DNA of 64,000 nt from Pseudaeromonas aegiceratis (GTDB taxonomy: Bacteria > Pseudomonadota > Gammaproteobacteria > Enterobacterales > Aeromonadaceae): assembly GCF_046254905.1 (NCBI RefSeq), contig NZ_CP158016.1:1984001-2048000 (forward strand), read 5' to 3'. Position numbers and translations under genes: made by a program. A model generated the notes under the pieces. That model was not told the origin of the DNA, did no database searches, and saw nothing but the letters and a program-made list of their open reading frames with translations. Positions 43,238-51,734 of the stretch are shown here, one piece after another; within the stretch, counting starts at the first letter, position 1; the number at the start of each line of letters is the position of its first letter.

Positions 43238-43326
43238 ATTACCCGCCGCCCAAGGCAAACCCCTCGCCCGCCGCGGGTTACAATGCCAGGCAGATGGATT
43301 ACACTGGCTCTTTTTAGGGAAGTTGT

Positions 43327-44355
43327 ATGTCCCCCATTCGCATTGCCATCAACGGGTTTGGCCGCATCGGCCGCAGCGTGCTGCGGGCCCAGTTTGAAAG
43401 CGGCCGCCAGGATATCCAGATCGTCGCCATCAATGAACCCGCCGCCCCGGCAGGCATAGCCCACCTGCTGCAATACGACTCCAGCCACGGCCGTTTCCGC
43501 TGGCCCGTGAGCCTGCACACCGGCGACGATGGAAAACCACGCCTGCGGGTCGGCGACCAGAGCATGGCCCTGTGCCATGAAATGGACCCCGCCAAGCTGC
43601 CCTGGGGCGAGCTGGGAGTGGATGTGGTGCTGGAGTGTACCGGCAAGCTGCACAGCCGGCAGGACGCCGAACTGCATCTGGCCGCCGGGGCCGGCAAGGT
43701 GCTCTTCTCCCATCCGGCGGACGCCGACCTGGATGCCACCGTCATCTATGGCATCAACCAGGCCGATCTGCGGGCGCAGCACAGGATCGTCTCCAACGGC
43801 TCCTGCACCACCAACTGCATAGTGCCGGTGATCGACGAGCTGGATCGCCACTTTGGCGTGCAGTGTGGCACCATCACCACCATCCACTCGGCGATGAACG
43901 ACCAGCAGGTGATCGACGCCTACTGCCCGGATCTGCGCCTGACCCGCGCCGCCAGCCAGTCCATCATCCCGGTGAACACCCGGCTGGCCAAGGGGCTGGA
44001 GCGGATACTGCCCAAGTTTGCCGGCAAGTTCGAAGCCATCGCCGTGCGGGTGCCCACCATCAATGTCACCGCCATGGACCTGAGCGTCACCGTCCGTGAA
44101 CCGGTGACCGTGGCGGCCATCAATCAGGCGCTGCAGGCCGCCGCCCTGGGCCCGCTGGCGGGGATCCTGGATTATGTGGAGGCGCCCCTGGTGTCGGTGG
44201 ACTTCAACCACGATCCCCACAGCAGCATCATCGACAGCAGCCAGACCCGGGTCAGCGACGGTCACCTGGTGAAGGTGCTGGTGTGGTGTGACAACGAATG
44301 GGGCTTCGCCAACCGCATGCTGGACACCGCCGCCGCCATGCAGGCCGCCCGCTAG
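43327..44355 (+). CDS. epd: erythrose-4-phosphate dehydrogenase
   Basis: Oxidises D-erythrose 4-phosphate to 4-phosphoerythronate, the first step of one route to pyridoxal phosphate. 342 residues with the GAPDH fold: INGFGRIGRSVLR (NAD loop), SNGSCTTNC with the catalytic Cys, and THSAM-type blocks TIHSAMNDQQVIDAYCPDLR and SQSIIPVNTRL, which identify Epd rather than GapA. In E. coli it heads epd-pgk-fbaA; here it is alone and the next genes are unrelated, so the operon is broken up. Confidence 0.92.
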   Translation: MSPIRIAINGFGRIGRSVLRAQFESGRQDIQIVAINEPAAPAGIAHLLQYDSSHGRFRWPVSLHTGDDGKPRLRVGDQSMALCHEMDPAKLPWGELGVDVVLECTGKLHSRQDAELHLAAGAGKVLFSHPADADLDATVIYGINQADLRAQHRIVSNGSCTTNCIVPVIDELDRHFGVQCGTITTIHSAMNDQQVIDAYCPDLRLTRAASQSIIPVNTRLAKGLERILPKFAGKFEAIAVRVPTINVTAMDLSVTVREPVTVAAINQALQAAALGPLAGILDYVEAPLVSVDFNHDPHSSIIDSSQTRVSDGHLVKVLVWCDNEWGFANRMLDTAAAMQAAR

Positions 44356-44387
44356 GGGTGTAAACCCAGGAGGCACCCCTCGCCGAC

Positions 44388-44414
44388 AAAAAAGCCCGCA
44401 GCAGCGGGCTTATT
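44388..44414. terminator. hairpin between convergent epd and the TetR gene
   Basis: AAAAAA, GCCCGC, a four-base loop, GCGGGC, TT. The best T run is for the minus strand (TetR gene). Confidence 0.8.
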
Positions 44415-44435
44415 CTATCTAGCCGGCGAAACGGC

Positions 44436-45092
44436 TCACCCCGCCAGGCAGGCCACCAGATCGGTCTGCAACAGGGCGCCGAAGCCATGGAGCGCCACCC
44501 GCACCAGTTCGTCGCCGGCAAACTCTTCCGGCAGGGCGCCGCCCTCGATCCACAGGCCATCCAGGATGGCGTTACAGGCGATGGAGAGCTCCCTGAGCTG
44601 CTGCTCGTCCACCGCCCGCCCCTGCTCGGCAAACAGATCGGCGATCAGCGCCTTGATGTGCCGGCGCAGCAGGTTGTAGGTCTTGCGGTGGCTCTCACGC
44701 ATGGCGTCGTGATGGAACAGCATCTGAAAGAAGCCGGCCCACAGGGCGATGACCTGGGGGGCTATGATGGGCGGTCGCACCGAAGCCTCCACGAAGCGCG
44801 CCAGCCGACTGCCCGCCGAGGCGAACTCGCCCTCCGCCGCCTGGGCCGCCACATCGATGAGATCCGTCATGTGCTTCTCATAGGCGGCGATGATCAGCTC
44901 CTCCTTGCTGCGGAAGTAATAGCGGATCAGCCCCTGGGTGACATTGGCCTCGTCGGCGATGGAGCGCACGGTGGCAGCCTTGACGCCGTCCCGGGCGATG
45001 AGCCGCAGGGTGGCTTCGATAAGCTCGGCCTTGCGACTCTCGGACATCTCTTTGCGTGGGGTTCTGCGTTTCTCGTTCATGGTGCTTCGCAT
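44436..45092 (-). CDS. TetR-family repressor with BetI-type C-terminus
   Basis: 218 residues: N-terminal TetR helix-turn-helix (VRSIADEANVTQGLIRYYFR, about residues 42-61), then a helical ligand domain resembling BetI_C (IALWAGFFQMLFHHDAMRES). The start is uncertain because no ribosome site is obvious (45092 or 45080). It lies next to the amino-acid ABC transporter genes on the same strand, 109 bases after them, and may control them. Confidence 0.85.
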   Translation of the reverse strand: MRSTMNEKRRTPRKEMSESRKAELIEATLRLIARDGVKAATVRSIADEANVTQGLIRYYFRSKEELIIAAYEKHMTDLIDVAAQAAEGEFASAGSRLARFVEASVRPPIIAPQVIALWAGFFQMLFHHDAMRESHRKTYNLLRRHIKALIADLFAEQGRAVDEQQLRELSIACNAILDGLWIEGGALPEEFAGDELVRVALHGFGALLQTDLVACLAG

Positions 45093-45200
45093 GGTTCGAT
45101 TCGCCGACTCGCCCGGTCAACCGGTCTCGAGTGAGCATGTTTTGGCCGGCGATCCTAGCATGTCTCGCCGGTCGGATCAGCGAGCCGGATCGGCCCCGCC

Positions 45201-45974
45201 TTATTCCCCCACCGGATAGCGCCCGGCCAGGTGACGGAAGCCCAGGGTGATGAGTCCGGCGATCACCAGGTACACGGCCGCCAGCAGCAGCAAGGGCTCG
45301 TAGACGATGAACGTCTCCTGGCGGATGCGGCCGAACACCGCATAGACATCGATAAAGGCGATGGTGGCGGCCAGCGGTGTGGCCTTCAATTGCAGGATCA
45401 GCTCGCCGTTCAGGGTCGGCAGCACCCGCTGGATGGCGCAGGGCAGCCAGATGCGCCACAGCAGGGTGAAGGGGGTCATGCCCATGGCGCGGGCCGCCTC
45501 CAGCTGGCCGCGAGGCACCCCCTTCAGGGCGCCGCGCATCACTTCCCCCTCGTAACCGGCGAACGACAATGTCAACGCCACCAGGGCATAGGGCCACACC
45601 TGGGTGAGATAGGGCCACAGCCAGCTTTGCCGTATGCCGGGAAGATAGGGAAACAGGGAGCCGATGCCGTAATAGAGCAGCCACAACTGCAACAAGATGG
45701 GCGTGCCGCGGATCAGGGTGCAGAAGCCGTGGGCTAGCCAGGCCAGCGGTGCCGGCCCCTGGACCTGCATGAGCGCCAGGGGAATGCACAGCACAAAGCC
45801 CAGCAGCACGCTGCCGATGAGCAGCAGCAGGGTATGGCCGAGACCGTCGAGGATCGCCGGCCAATAGCGCAGCAGCCAGGCCCACTGCATGCCAAACACC
45901 ATGGCCAGCAGCAACGCCACGCCGATGCCCAGCAGCAACAGGCGGTGGGGCCGGGTCAGCAGGGAGTCAAGCAT
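45201..45974 (-). CDS. amino acid ABC transporter permease, HisM type
   Basis: 257 residues with about five membrane segments. The EAA loop GALKGVPRGQLEAARAMGMT (about residues 155-175) marks an inner-membrane permease of the polar amino acid family, and the HisM side of the heterodimer by order. The start at 45974 overlaps the preceding permease gene by 8 bases. The 27 extra residues of the open frame upstream are shadow codons. Confidence 0.9.
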   Translation of the reverse strand: MLDSLLTRPHRLLLLGIGVALLLAMVFGMQWAWLLRYWPAILDGLGHTLLLLIGSVLLGFVLCIPLALMQVQGPAPLAWLAHGFCTLIRGTPILLQLWLLYYGIGSLFPYLPGIRQSWLWPYLTQVWPYALVALTLSFAGYEGEVMRGALKGVPRGQLEAARAMGMTPFTLLWRIWLPCAIQRVLPTLNGELILQLKATPLAATIAFIDVYAVFGRIRQETFIVYEPLLLLAAVYLVIAGLITLGFRHLAGRYPVGE

Positions 45975-46692
45975 GGGCCCTCCCCGGCAGCAGCCGCTGC
46001 TCCAGCCACTTGAACAGCCAGTTGGACAGCAAGGAGACCAGCAGGTAGAGGACACCGGCGGCCATCAGAAACAGGAAATAGTGCTTGGTGGCGCCGGCGG
46101 CCTGGCGGGCCGCCAGGGTCAGCTCGGCAAAGCCCACCACCGCCAGCAGCGCCGTATCCTTGGTGGCGATGAGCCAGAGGTTGGAGAGCCCCGGCAAGGC
46201 GCCGGGCAGCATGGCCGGCAGCAGGATGCGGCGAAACACCTGCCAGGGCCGCATGCCAAAGCTGTGGGCCGCTTCCAGCTGACCCAGGGGCACCGCATTC
46301 ATGGCGCCGCGGATCACCTCGGTGGCGTAGGCGCCCTGGACGAAGGCGATGACCAGCACCCCCGCCACCAGGCCGTTGATGGCCAGCTTGCCCAGCCCCA
46401 GCCAGGCCAGCAGGCTGTTCAGCGCCTGGGGCAGCGCAAAATAGACCAGCAGGATCAGAACGAGCTCAGGCACGGCCCGCACCAGTGTGGTGTAGAGGGT
46501 CACCAGATCCTGGCCCAGCAGGCTGCGGCTGCGGCGCAGCTGGGCGCCCCCCAAGCCAATCAACAGGCCCAGCAGGTAGCCCAGGCCCGCCACCAGCAAG
46601 GAGACCCCCAAGCCGCTGAGCAGGGTGCCGCCCCAGCCTGGCGGGGCGAGGGCCAGCAACTGGCCCAGGCTCATGGTCTGATAGTTGGTCAC
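45967..46692 (-). CDS. amino acid ABC transporter permease, HisQ type
   Basis: 241 residues, with the membrane segment VAGLGYLLGLLIGLGGAQL and the EAA loop GAMNAVPLGQLEAAHSFGMR that docks the ATPase. It follows the binding protein gene after 24 bases. With the HisM-type permease it would form the channel for a basic amino acid such as arginine. Confidence 0.9.
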   Translation of the reverse strand: MTNYQTMSLGQLLALAPPGWGGTLLSGLGVSLLVAGLGYLLGLLIGLGGAQLRRSRSLLGQDLVTLYTTLVRAVPELVLILLVYFALPQALNSLLAWLGLGKLAINGLVAGVLVIAFVQGAYATEVIRGAMNAVPLGQLEAAHSFGMRPWQVFRRILLPAMLPGALPGLSNLWLIATKDTALLAVVGFAELTLAARQAAGATKHYFLFLMAAGVLYLLVSLLSNWLFKWLEQRLLPGRAHA

Positions 46693-46716
46693 GCGGGTCT
46701 CCTGTCCGGCCCCGGC

Positions 46717-47484
46717 TTATTCGCCGTAGATGTTGAAGTTGAAGTACTGGGCGGTGATCTTGTCATAGGTGCCATCGGCACGGATAGCCTGGATCGCCTG
46801 GTTCAGGCTGGCTTTCAAGGCATCGTTGCCCTTGCGCAGGCCAAAGCCGATGCCCTTGCCCAGCAAGGCATCGTCCTGGGCCACCAGGCCGGCATCGCTG
46901 CAGCAGCCCTTGCCTTCGTCGCTCTTCAAGAAGGTCTCCAGCACCAGGGCGTCCGCCAGGGTACCGTCGATGCGGCCGGCAAACAGATCCTGATCCGCCT
47001 CATCCTGGGTCTGATACTCCTGGATGGTGGCGCCCTTGAAATACTGCAGGGCATAGGCCTGGTGGATGGAGCCGGACTGCACGCCGATCTTGTGCCCCGC
47101 CACCCCAGCCGGGGTCGGCTTGATGTCGCTGCCGGCGGCCACCGCCAGCATGGCGCCGGTCTGGTAGTACTTGTCGGAGAAGTCGATCACCTGGCTGCGC
47201 TCATCCGTGATGGACAAGGAGGCGGCGATGACGTCGATCTTGTCCGCCAGCAGGGAGGGAATGATGCCGTCCCAGGCCACCGCCACGAACTGGCAATCCA
47301 GCTTGGCCTGGGCACAGACCGCCTTGGTGATGTCGATCTCCCAACCGGAATAGTGGCCGGCGGCGTCCGCCACGGCGAAGGGTGGATAGGGTTCGGTGGC
47401 GACACCGATGCGCAGCGGCTGGGCCAGGGCGGACAGGGAAGCCAGGGTCAATCCGGTAAAGAGTACGAGCTGTTTGCGGTTCAT
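46717..47484 (-). CDS. periplasmic amino acid-binding protein (ArgT/ArtJ type)
   Basis: 255 residues with a signal peptide (MNRKQLVLFTGLTLASLSALA). The SBP_bac_3 fold is shown by RIGVATEPYPPFAVADAAGH, SGWEIDITKAVCAQ and SLSITDERSQVIDFSDKYY. Related proteins bind arginine, ornithine or lysine. It is the first gene of a three-gene transporter unit. No ATP-binding protein gene is present between 44436 and 48558, so the ATPase must be shared or encoded elsewhere. It is divergent from a DDAH-type gene. Confidence 0.92.
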   Translation of the reverse strand: MNRKQLVLFTGLTLASLSALAQPLRIGVATEPYPPFAVADAAGHYSGWEIDITKAVCAQAKLDCQFVAVAWDGIIPSLLADKIDVIAASLSITDERSQVIDFSDKYYQTGAMLAVAAGSDIKPTPAGVAGHKIGVQSGSIHQAYALQYFKGATIQEYQTQDEADQDLFAGRIDGTLADALVLETFLKSDEGKGCCSDAGLVAQDDALLGKGIGFGLRKGNDALKASLNQAIQAIRADGTYDKITAQYFNFNIYGE

Positions 47485-47617
47485 GAGTTTCTTCCTTGAG
47501 CGTGAATGACCCTAGGGTCGCACTTGGTTAATGAGCGGCAAGCCCCGTGCAGACGGGTCGGGTGGACCTGGACTGCGCGGAATGTTGCCGATGGCTGACG
47601 CGTTGATTTATACAGTT

Positions 47618-47631
47618 GCATAACTTTATGC
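47618..47631. promoter_or_regulatory. palindrome in the divergent ABC/DDAH promoter region
   Basis: GCATAA-CT-TTATGC is a perfect 6+2+6 palindrome, preceded by T, fitting the TGNATAA half of ArgR boxes. It lies 58 bases before the DDAH-type start and 134 bases before the binding protein start. A regulator for arginine or methylarginine use is plausible. Confidence 0.5.
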
Positions 47632-47688
47632 GTCCGTATAACGTGTATGTCAATGAGTTTTTGACCAGTGCAGGATCAGGAGGAACCA

Positions 47689-48558
47689 ATGAACCAATAC
47701 GGCTGCCAGAGCATGGCAAATACGATGACCCAGGTGCTGATGCGCCGCCCCGGCGCCAGCCTGCTGGCCGCCGATCCCGACAAGTGGCACTACAACAGCC
47801 TGTTCGATGCCAAGCAGGCCCTGGCGCAGTACGACGCCTTCGCCAGCCTGATCGAGGCCTCCGGTGCCCAGATCCACTGGCTGCCCGATGACAACGACGG
47901 CCTGGCCGATGCCATGTTCACCCGCGATGCCTCCCTCATCACCCGCTTTGGTGCCATCCCGTTGAAGATGGGCAAGCCCCTGCGCACCGCCGAGCCGGAT
48001 CTGCATCGCCGCTTCTTCGAGGCCCAGGGCATCCCGGTGCTGGGCCAGCTGGAGGGCGAGGCCAAGGTCGAGGGTGGCGACACCATCTGGCTGGACGAAC
48101 AGACCCTGCTGGTGGGCCTGGGCTTTCGCTCCAACCGCGAGGGGGTGCGACAGCTCAACGCCCTGCTCAATCCCCATGGCATCCAGGTGCTGGGCTTTGA
48201 CATGCCCTACTGGGGCGGTGAGGCCGCCTGCCTGCACCTGATGTCGGTGATCTCCCCCCTCACCGAGACCAAGTACCTAGTGCACCCGCCGCTCATTCCC
48301 GCCGCCCTGTGGCAACTGCTCACGTCTCGGGGCATCGAGATGGTGGTGGCGCCGGAAGACGAGTTCACCGCCTCCTTCGGCCTCAATCTCAACGTGCTGC
48401 CCACGAGTCCCGATCACTGCATCATGATCGACGGCTTCCCCAAGACCCGGGCGGCGATGGAGGCCAGTGGCACCCGGGTGAGCGTGTTTGCCGGCGACGC
48501 CCTGTGCATGGCCTGCGAGGGCGGTCCCACCTGCCTGACCAACCCCCTGGTGCGCTAA
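47689..48558 (+). CDS. dimethylarginine dimethylaminohydrolase-type amidinohydrolase
   Basis: DDAH enzymes hydrolyse methylated arginines to citrulline and methylamines. 289 residues; the amidinotransferase-fold residues are EGGDTIWLD (about 125-133), GGEAACLHLMSVIS with the catalytic His, and the C-terminal CEGGPTCLTNPL with the catalytic Cys. An AGGAGG site precedes the ATG. The divergent arginine-type ABC genes suggest import and breakdown of arginine derivatives. An arginine deiminase-like role is possible, but the length and C-terminus favour DDAH. Confidence 0.85.
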   Translation: MNQYGCQSMANTMTQVLMRRPGASLLAADPDKWHYNSLFDAKQALAQYDAFASLIEASGAQIHWLPDDNDGLADAMFTRDASLITRFGAIPLKMGKPLRTAEPDLHRRFFEAQGIPVLGQLEGEAKVEGGDTIWLDEQTLLVGLGFRSNREGVRQLNALLNPHGIQVLGFDMPYWGGEAACLHLMSVISPLTETKYLVHPPLIPAALWQLLTSRGIEMVVAPEDEFTASFGLNLNVLPTSPDHCIMIDGFPKTRAAMEASGTRVSVFAGDALCMACEGGPTCLTNPLVR

Positions 48559-48591
48559 GCTGCCGGTGATAGCGTTCTCGAGCGAAGATGG

Positions 48592-48617
48592 AAAAGGCAC
48601 GCATGGCGTGCCTTTTT
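48592..48617. terminator. bidirectional terminator between DDAH and fghA
   Basis: AAAA, GGCACGC, a three-base loop, GCGTGCC and TTTTT, between convergent genes. Confidence 0.9.
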
Positions 48618-48639
48618 GTTGATTGAGGAGGAGCAAAAC

Positions 48640-49485
48640 CTAGCCGGTCAACCCCAGATGGCGGGCATGAAAGCGCAGGTGATCCTCGATAAAGCTGGCG
48701 ATGAAGTAGTAGCTGTGATCGTAGCCGGCATGACGCCGCAGGGTCAGGGGAAAACCGCTGTGCTGGGCCGCCAACTCCAGCTGCTCGGGCATCAGCTGCG
48801 CGGTCAGGAAGCTGTCGTCCAGCCCCTGATCCACCAGGGTCGGCAACCCCTGGCTGGCCTCGCGCATCAGCAGGCTGGCATCGTGCTCTCGCCAGTGTTG
48901 CGGCGCCTCCCCCAGGTAGGCGGTGAAGGCTTTCTGTCCCCAGGGGCAGGCCACCGGATGGCTGATGGGGCTAAAGGCCGACAGGCTGCAATAGCGCGCC
49001 GCCTCCCGGATGCCGATGGTCAGGGCGCCGTGCCCCCCCATGGAGTGCCCCGCCAGGGCCCGGCGCTGGCTCACCGGGAAGTGCGCTTCGATCAGGGCCG
49101 GCAGCTCCTGCACCACATAGTCATACATGCGGTAGTGCCGCGCCCAGGGCGCCTGGGTGGCGTTGAGGTAAAATCCCGCCCCCTGGCCCAGATCGTAGGC
49201 GGCATCATCGGCGACATCCTCCCCGCGGGGGCTGGTGTCCGGCGCCACTATGGCCATGCCCAACTCGGCGGCCAGCCGCTGGGCACCGGCCTTCTGCATG
49301 AAGTTTTCATCCGTGCAGGTGAGACCGGACAACCAGTAGAGCACGGGCACCGGCTGCTGCTCGCTGGCCTGGGTCGGCAGGAAGATGGCAAAGCGCATGG
49401 TGCAACCCAGGGTGCTGGAGTCGTGGCGGTACTGCTTGTGCCAACCGCCGAAGCTCTTGTTGCAGCTGATGTTTTCAAGCGTCAT
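48640..49485 (-). CDS. fghA: S-formylglutathione hydrolase
   Basis: Hydrolyses S-formylglutathione to formate and glutathione, the last step of glutathione-dependent formaldehyde detoxification. 281 residues, alpha/beta hydrolase: nucleophile motif GHSMGGHGAL (about residues 145-154), then the Asp and His of the triad in the C-terminal half (DQGLDDSF; GYDHSYYF). It lies 43 bases downstream of frmA on the same strand, consistent with an operon. Confidence 0.94.
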   Translation of the reverse strand: MTLENISCNKSFGGWHKQYRHDSSTLGCTMRFAIFLPTQASEQQPVPVLYWLSGLTCTDENFMQKAGAQRLAAELGMAIVAPDTSPRGEDVADDAAYDLGQGAGFYLNATQAPWARHYRMYDYVVQELPALIEAHFPVSQRRALAGHSMGGHGALTIGIREAARYCSLSAFSPISHPVACPWGQKAFTAYLGEAPQHWREHDASLLMREASQGLPTLVDQGLDDSFLTAQLMPEQLELAAQHSGFPLTLRRHAGYDHSYYFIASFIEDHLRFHARHLGLTG

Positions 49486-49528
49486 GGGGCTCTCCTTGAC
49501 GACGCGGGCTTGGCCCGCGCCCTGGTAC

Positions 49529-50650
49529 TTAGAAGTGAATGACGCTGCGGATGCTCTTGCCGGCGTGCATCAGCTCGAAGGCCTCGTTGATCTCGCTTAG
49601 CCCCATGGTGTGGGTGATGAAGTCATCCAGCTTGAACTCGCCGGCTAGGTAGCGCTCGACGATGCCCGGCAACTCGGAGCGGCCCTTGACGCCACCGAAG
49701 GCGGAGCCGCGCCAGACGCGCCCGGTCACCAGTTGGAACGGCCGGGTGGCGATCTCCTGGCCGGCGCCGGCCACCCCGATGATCACCGACTCGCCCCAGC
49801 CCTTGTGACAGCACTCCAGGGCGGAGCGCATGACGTTGACGTTGCCGATGCACTCGAAGGAGTAATCCACGCCGCCGTCGGTCAGCTCGACGATGACCTG
49901 CTGGATCGGCTTGTCATAGTCGTTGGGGTTGATGCAGTCGGTGGCACCCAGCTTGCGGGCCAGCTCGAACTTGCTCTCGTTGATGTCGATGGCGATGATG
50001 CGGCCGGCCTTGGCCATGGTGGCCCCTATGATGGCCGACAGACCTATGCCCCCCAGGCCGAAGATGGCCACGCTGGCGCCGGCTTCCACCTTGGCGGTGT
50101 TCACCACGGCGCCCATGCCGGTGGTGACGCCACAGCCCAGCAGGCAGACCTCTTCCAGCGGCGCACTGGGATTCACCTTGGCCAGGGAAATTTCCGGCAG
50201 TACCGTGTATTCGGAAAAGGTGGAGCAGCCCATGTAGTGGTAGATGGGCTGGCCATCCTTGAAGAAGCGGGTGGTGCCGTCCGGCATCAGCCCCTTGCCC
50301 TGGGTCTCGCGGATCTTCTGGCACAAGTTGGTCTTGCCGGACTTGCAGAACTTGCACTCGCCACACTCTGGGGTGTAGAGCGGGATCACGTGATCCCCCA
50401 CCTGCACGCTGGTGACGCCCTCGCCCACCGACTCGACGATGCCACCGCCCTCGTGGCCCAGGATGCAGGGGAAGACCCCTTCGGGATCGTCGCCGGACAG
50501 GGTGAAGGCATCGGTATGGCAGACGCCGCTGGCCACGATGCGCACCCGCACCTCACCGGCCTTGGGCGGCAGCACGTCCACCTCTTCGATACGCAGCGGC
50601 TGGCCCGGGCCCCAGGCGATGGCCGCCCGGCATTTGATCACATCACTCAT
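49529..50650 (-). CDS. frmA: S-(hydroxymethyl)glutathione dehydrogenase (class III alcohol dehydrogenase)
   Basis: Oxidises S-(hydroxymethyl)glutathione to S-formylglutathione. 373 residues from MSDVIKCRAAIAWGPGQPLR. Catalytic zinc ligands are in GVCHTDAFTLSG and GHEGGG; four structural-zinc cysteines are in CGECKFCKSGKTNLC; the NAD loop is IFGLGGIGLSAI. The open frame extends upstream across the promoter and is trimmed to the ATG at 50650 (AGGAG upstream). Divergent from a LysR gene. Confidence 0.96.
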   Translation of the reverse strand: MSDVIKCRAAIAWGPGQPLRIEEVDVLPPKAGEVRVRIVASGVCHTDAFTLSGDDPEGVFPCILGHEGGGIVESVGEGVTSVQVGDHVIPLYTPECGECKFCKSGKTNLCQKIRETQGKGLMPDGTTRFFKDGQPIYHYMGCSTFSEYTVLPEISLAKVNPSAPLEEVCLLGCGVTTGMGAVVNTAKVEAGASVAIFGLGGIGLSAIIGATMAKAGRIIAIDINESKFELARKLGATDCINPNDYDKPIQQVIVELTDGGVDYSFECIGNVNVMRSALECCHKGWGESVIIGVAGAGQEIATRPFQLVTGRVWRGSAFGGVKGRSELPGIVERYLAGEFKLDDFITHTMGLSEINEAFELMHAGKSIRSVIHF

Positions 50651-50795
50651 GGAAGACTCCTCTGGGGAATGGCCGGCGCAGGGGGCCGGCGGTGCCTCAT
50701 TATAGGAGCCGGTTATAACTGAAATAATCCAGGCAACTTGCAAATGACTTTTGCCAGATGGTAATAATCTGCCGGTCAGCAGGAGGAGTGAGCCA

Positions 50796-51677
50796 ATGGT
50801 GCAGTGGGATGGGGTCTGTGAATTTGTCGCCGTGGTGGAGTGCCAGAGCTTCACCGCCGCGGGACGGCGGCTCGGCGTCTCCACCGCCCAGGTCAGCCGC
50901 CGGGTGAGTGCTCTGGAGGAGCGGCTGGCGGTGCGGCTCATCAACCGCACCACCCGCAAGGTGGCCCTCACCGAGGCCGGCCAGCTCTATTACCAGCAGT
51001 GCCGCCCTGTGCTCGATGGCCTGGAGGCCGCCGAGCGTCTGGTGACCAACCTGCAGCAGCGCCCCATGGGCCGGCTGCTGATGACGGCGCCGGTCACCTA
51101 CGGCGAGCGCACCCTGGCACCGCTTATCAACGACTTCGTCGCCCGCTATCCCGAGCTGGAGGTGCGGCTGGAGCTCACCAACCAGACCCTGGATCTGGTG
51201 CAGCAGGGCTATGATCTGGCCATTCGCCTGGGCCGGCTCACCGACTCGACCATGATGGCCCGCCGGCTGGCCAGCCGCCGGCTGTTTTTGTGTGCCAGCC
51301 CCGCCTACCTCGCCCGCCACGGTGCCCCTCACAGCCTGGGGGAGCTGGAGCGCCACAACTGCCTGCTGGGCACCCTGGATTACTGGCGTTTTCAGGAGGG
51401 TGGCCAGTCCCGCAACGTGCGGGTACACGGCAACCTGCGCTGCAACAGCGGCCAAGTGCTGGTGGATGCCGCCCTCAAGGGGTTGGGGCTGGTGCAACTG
51501 CCAGACTACTACGTGCAGGATCTGCTGCAACATGGCGAACTGGTGGCCCTGCTGCCCCAGTATCAGCCTGATGAGGAGGGCGTCTGGGCCCTCTACCCCC
51601 ACAACCGTCACCTCTCCCCCAAGGTGCGCATGCTGCTGGACCACCTGGCCGAGGCCCTCGCCGCCCCGCCGGCCTAG
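50796..51677 (+). CDS. LysR-family regulator beside the formaldehyde operon
   Basis: 293 residues: winged helix-turn-helix (QSFTAAGRRLGVSTAQVSRR, about residues 17-36), then the effector domain (LLMTAPVTYGERTLAPLIND). GGAGGAG lies ahead of the ATG at 50796. The 145-base divergent gap to frmA suggests it controls frmA-fghA, as similar LysR genes do in other gammaproteobacteria. Effector not known. Confidence 0.9.
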   Translation: MVQWDGVCEFVAVVECQSFTAAGRRLGVSTAQVSRRVSALEERLAVRLINRTTRKVALTEAGQLYYQQCRPVLDGLEAAERLVTNLQQRPMGRLLMTAPVTYGERTLAPLINDFVARYPELEVRLELTNQTLDLVQQGYDLAIRLGRLTDSTMMARRLASRRLFLCASPAYLARHGAPHSLGELERHNCLLGTLDYWRFQEGGQSRNVRVHGNLRCNSGQVLVDAALKGLGLVQLPDYYVQDLLQHGELVALLPQYQPDEEGVWALYPHNRHLSPKVRMLLDHLAEALAAPPA

Positions 51678-51687
51678 CCACGCGGGC

Positions 51688-51715
51688 AAAAAAAAGGCGA
51701 GTCCGCAGACTCGCC
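51688..51715 (-). terminator. terminator between LysR and the GH3 gene
   Basis: On the minus strand, GGCGAGTC, a four-base loop, GACTCGCC and eight T. It closes the GH3 transcript; read on the plus strand the hairpin lacks the T run. Confidence 0.9.
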
Positions 51716-51734
51716 AACTAGCGTAAGGAATGGA

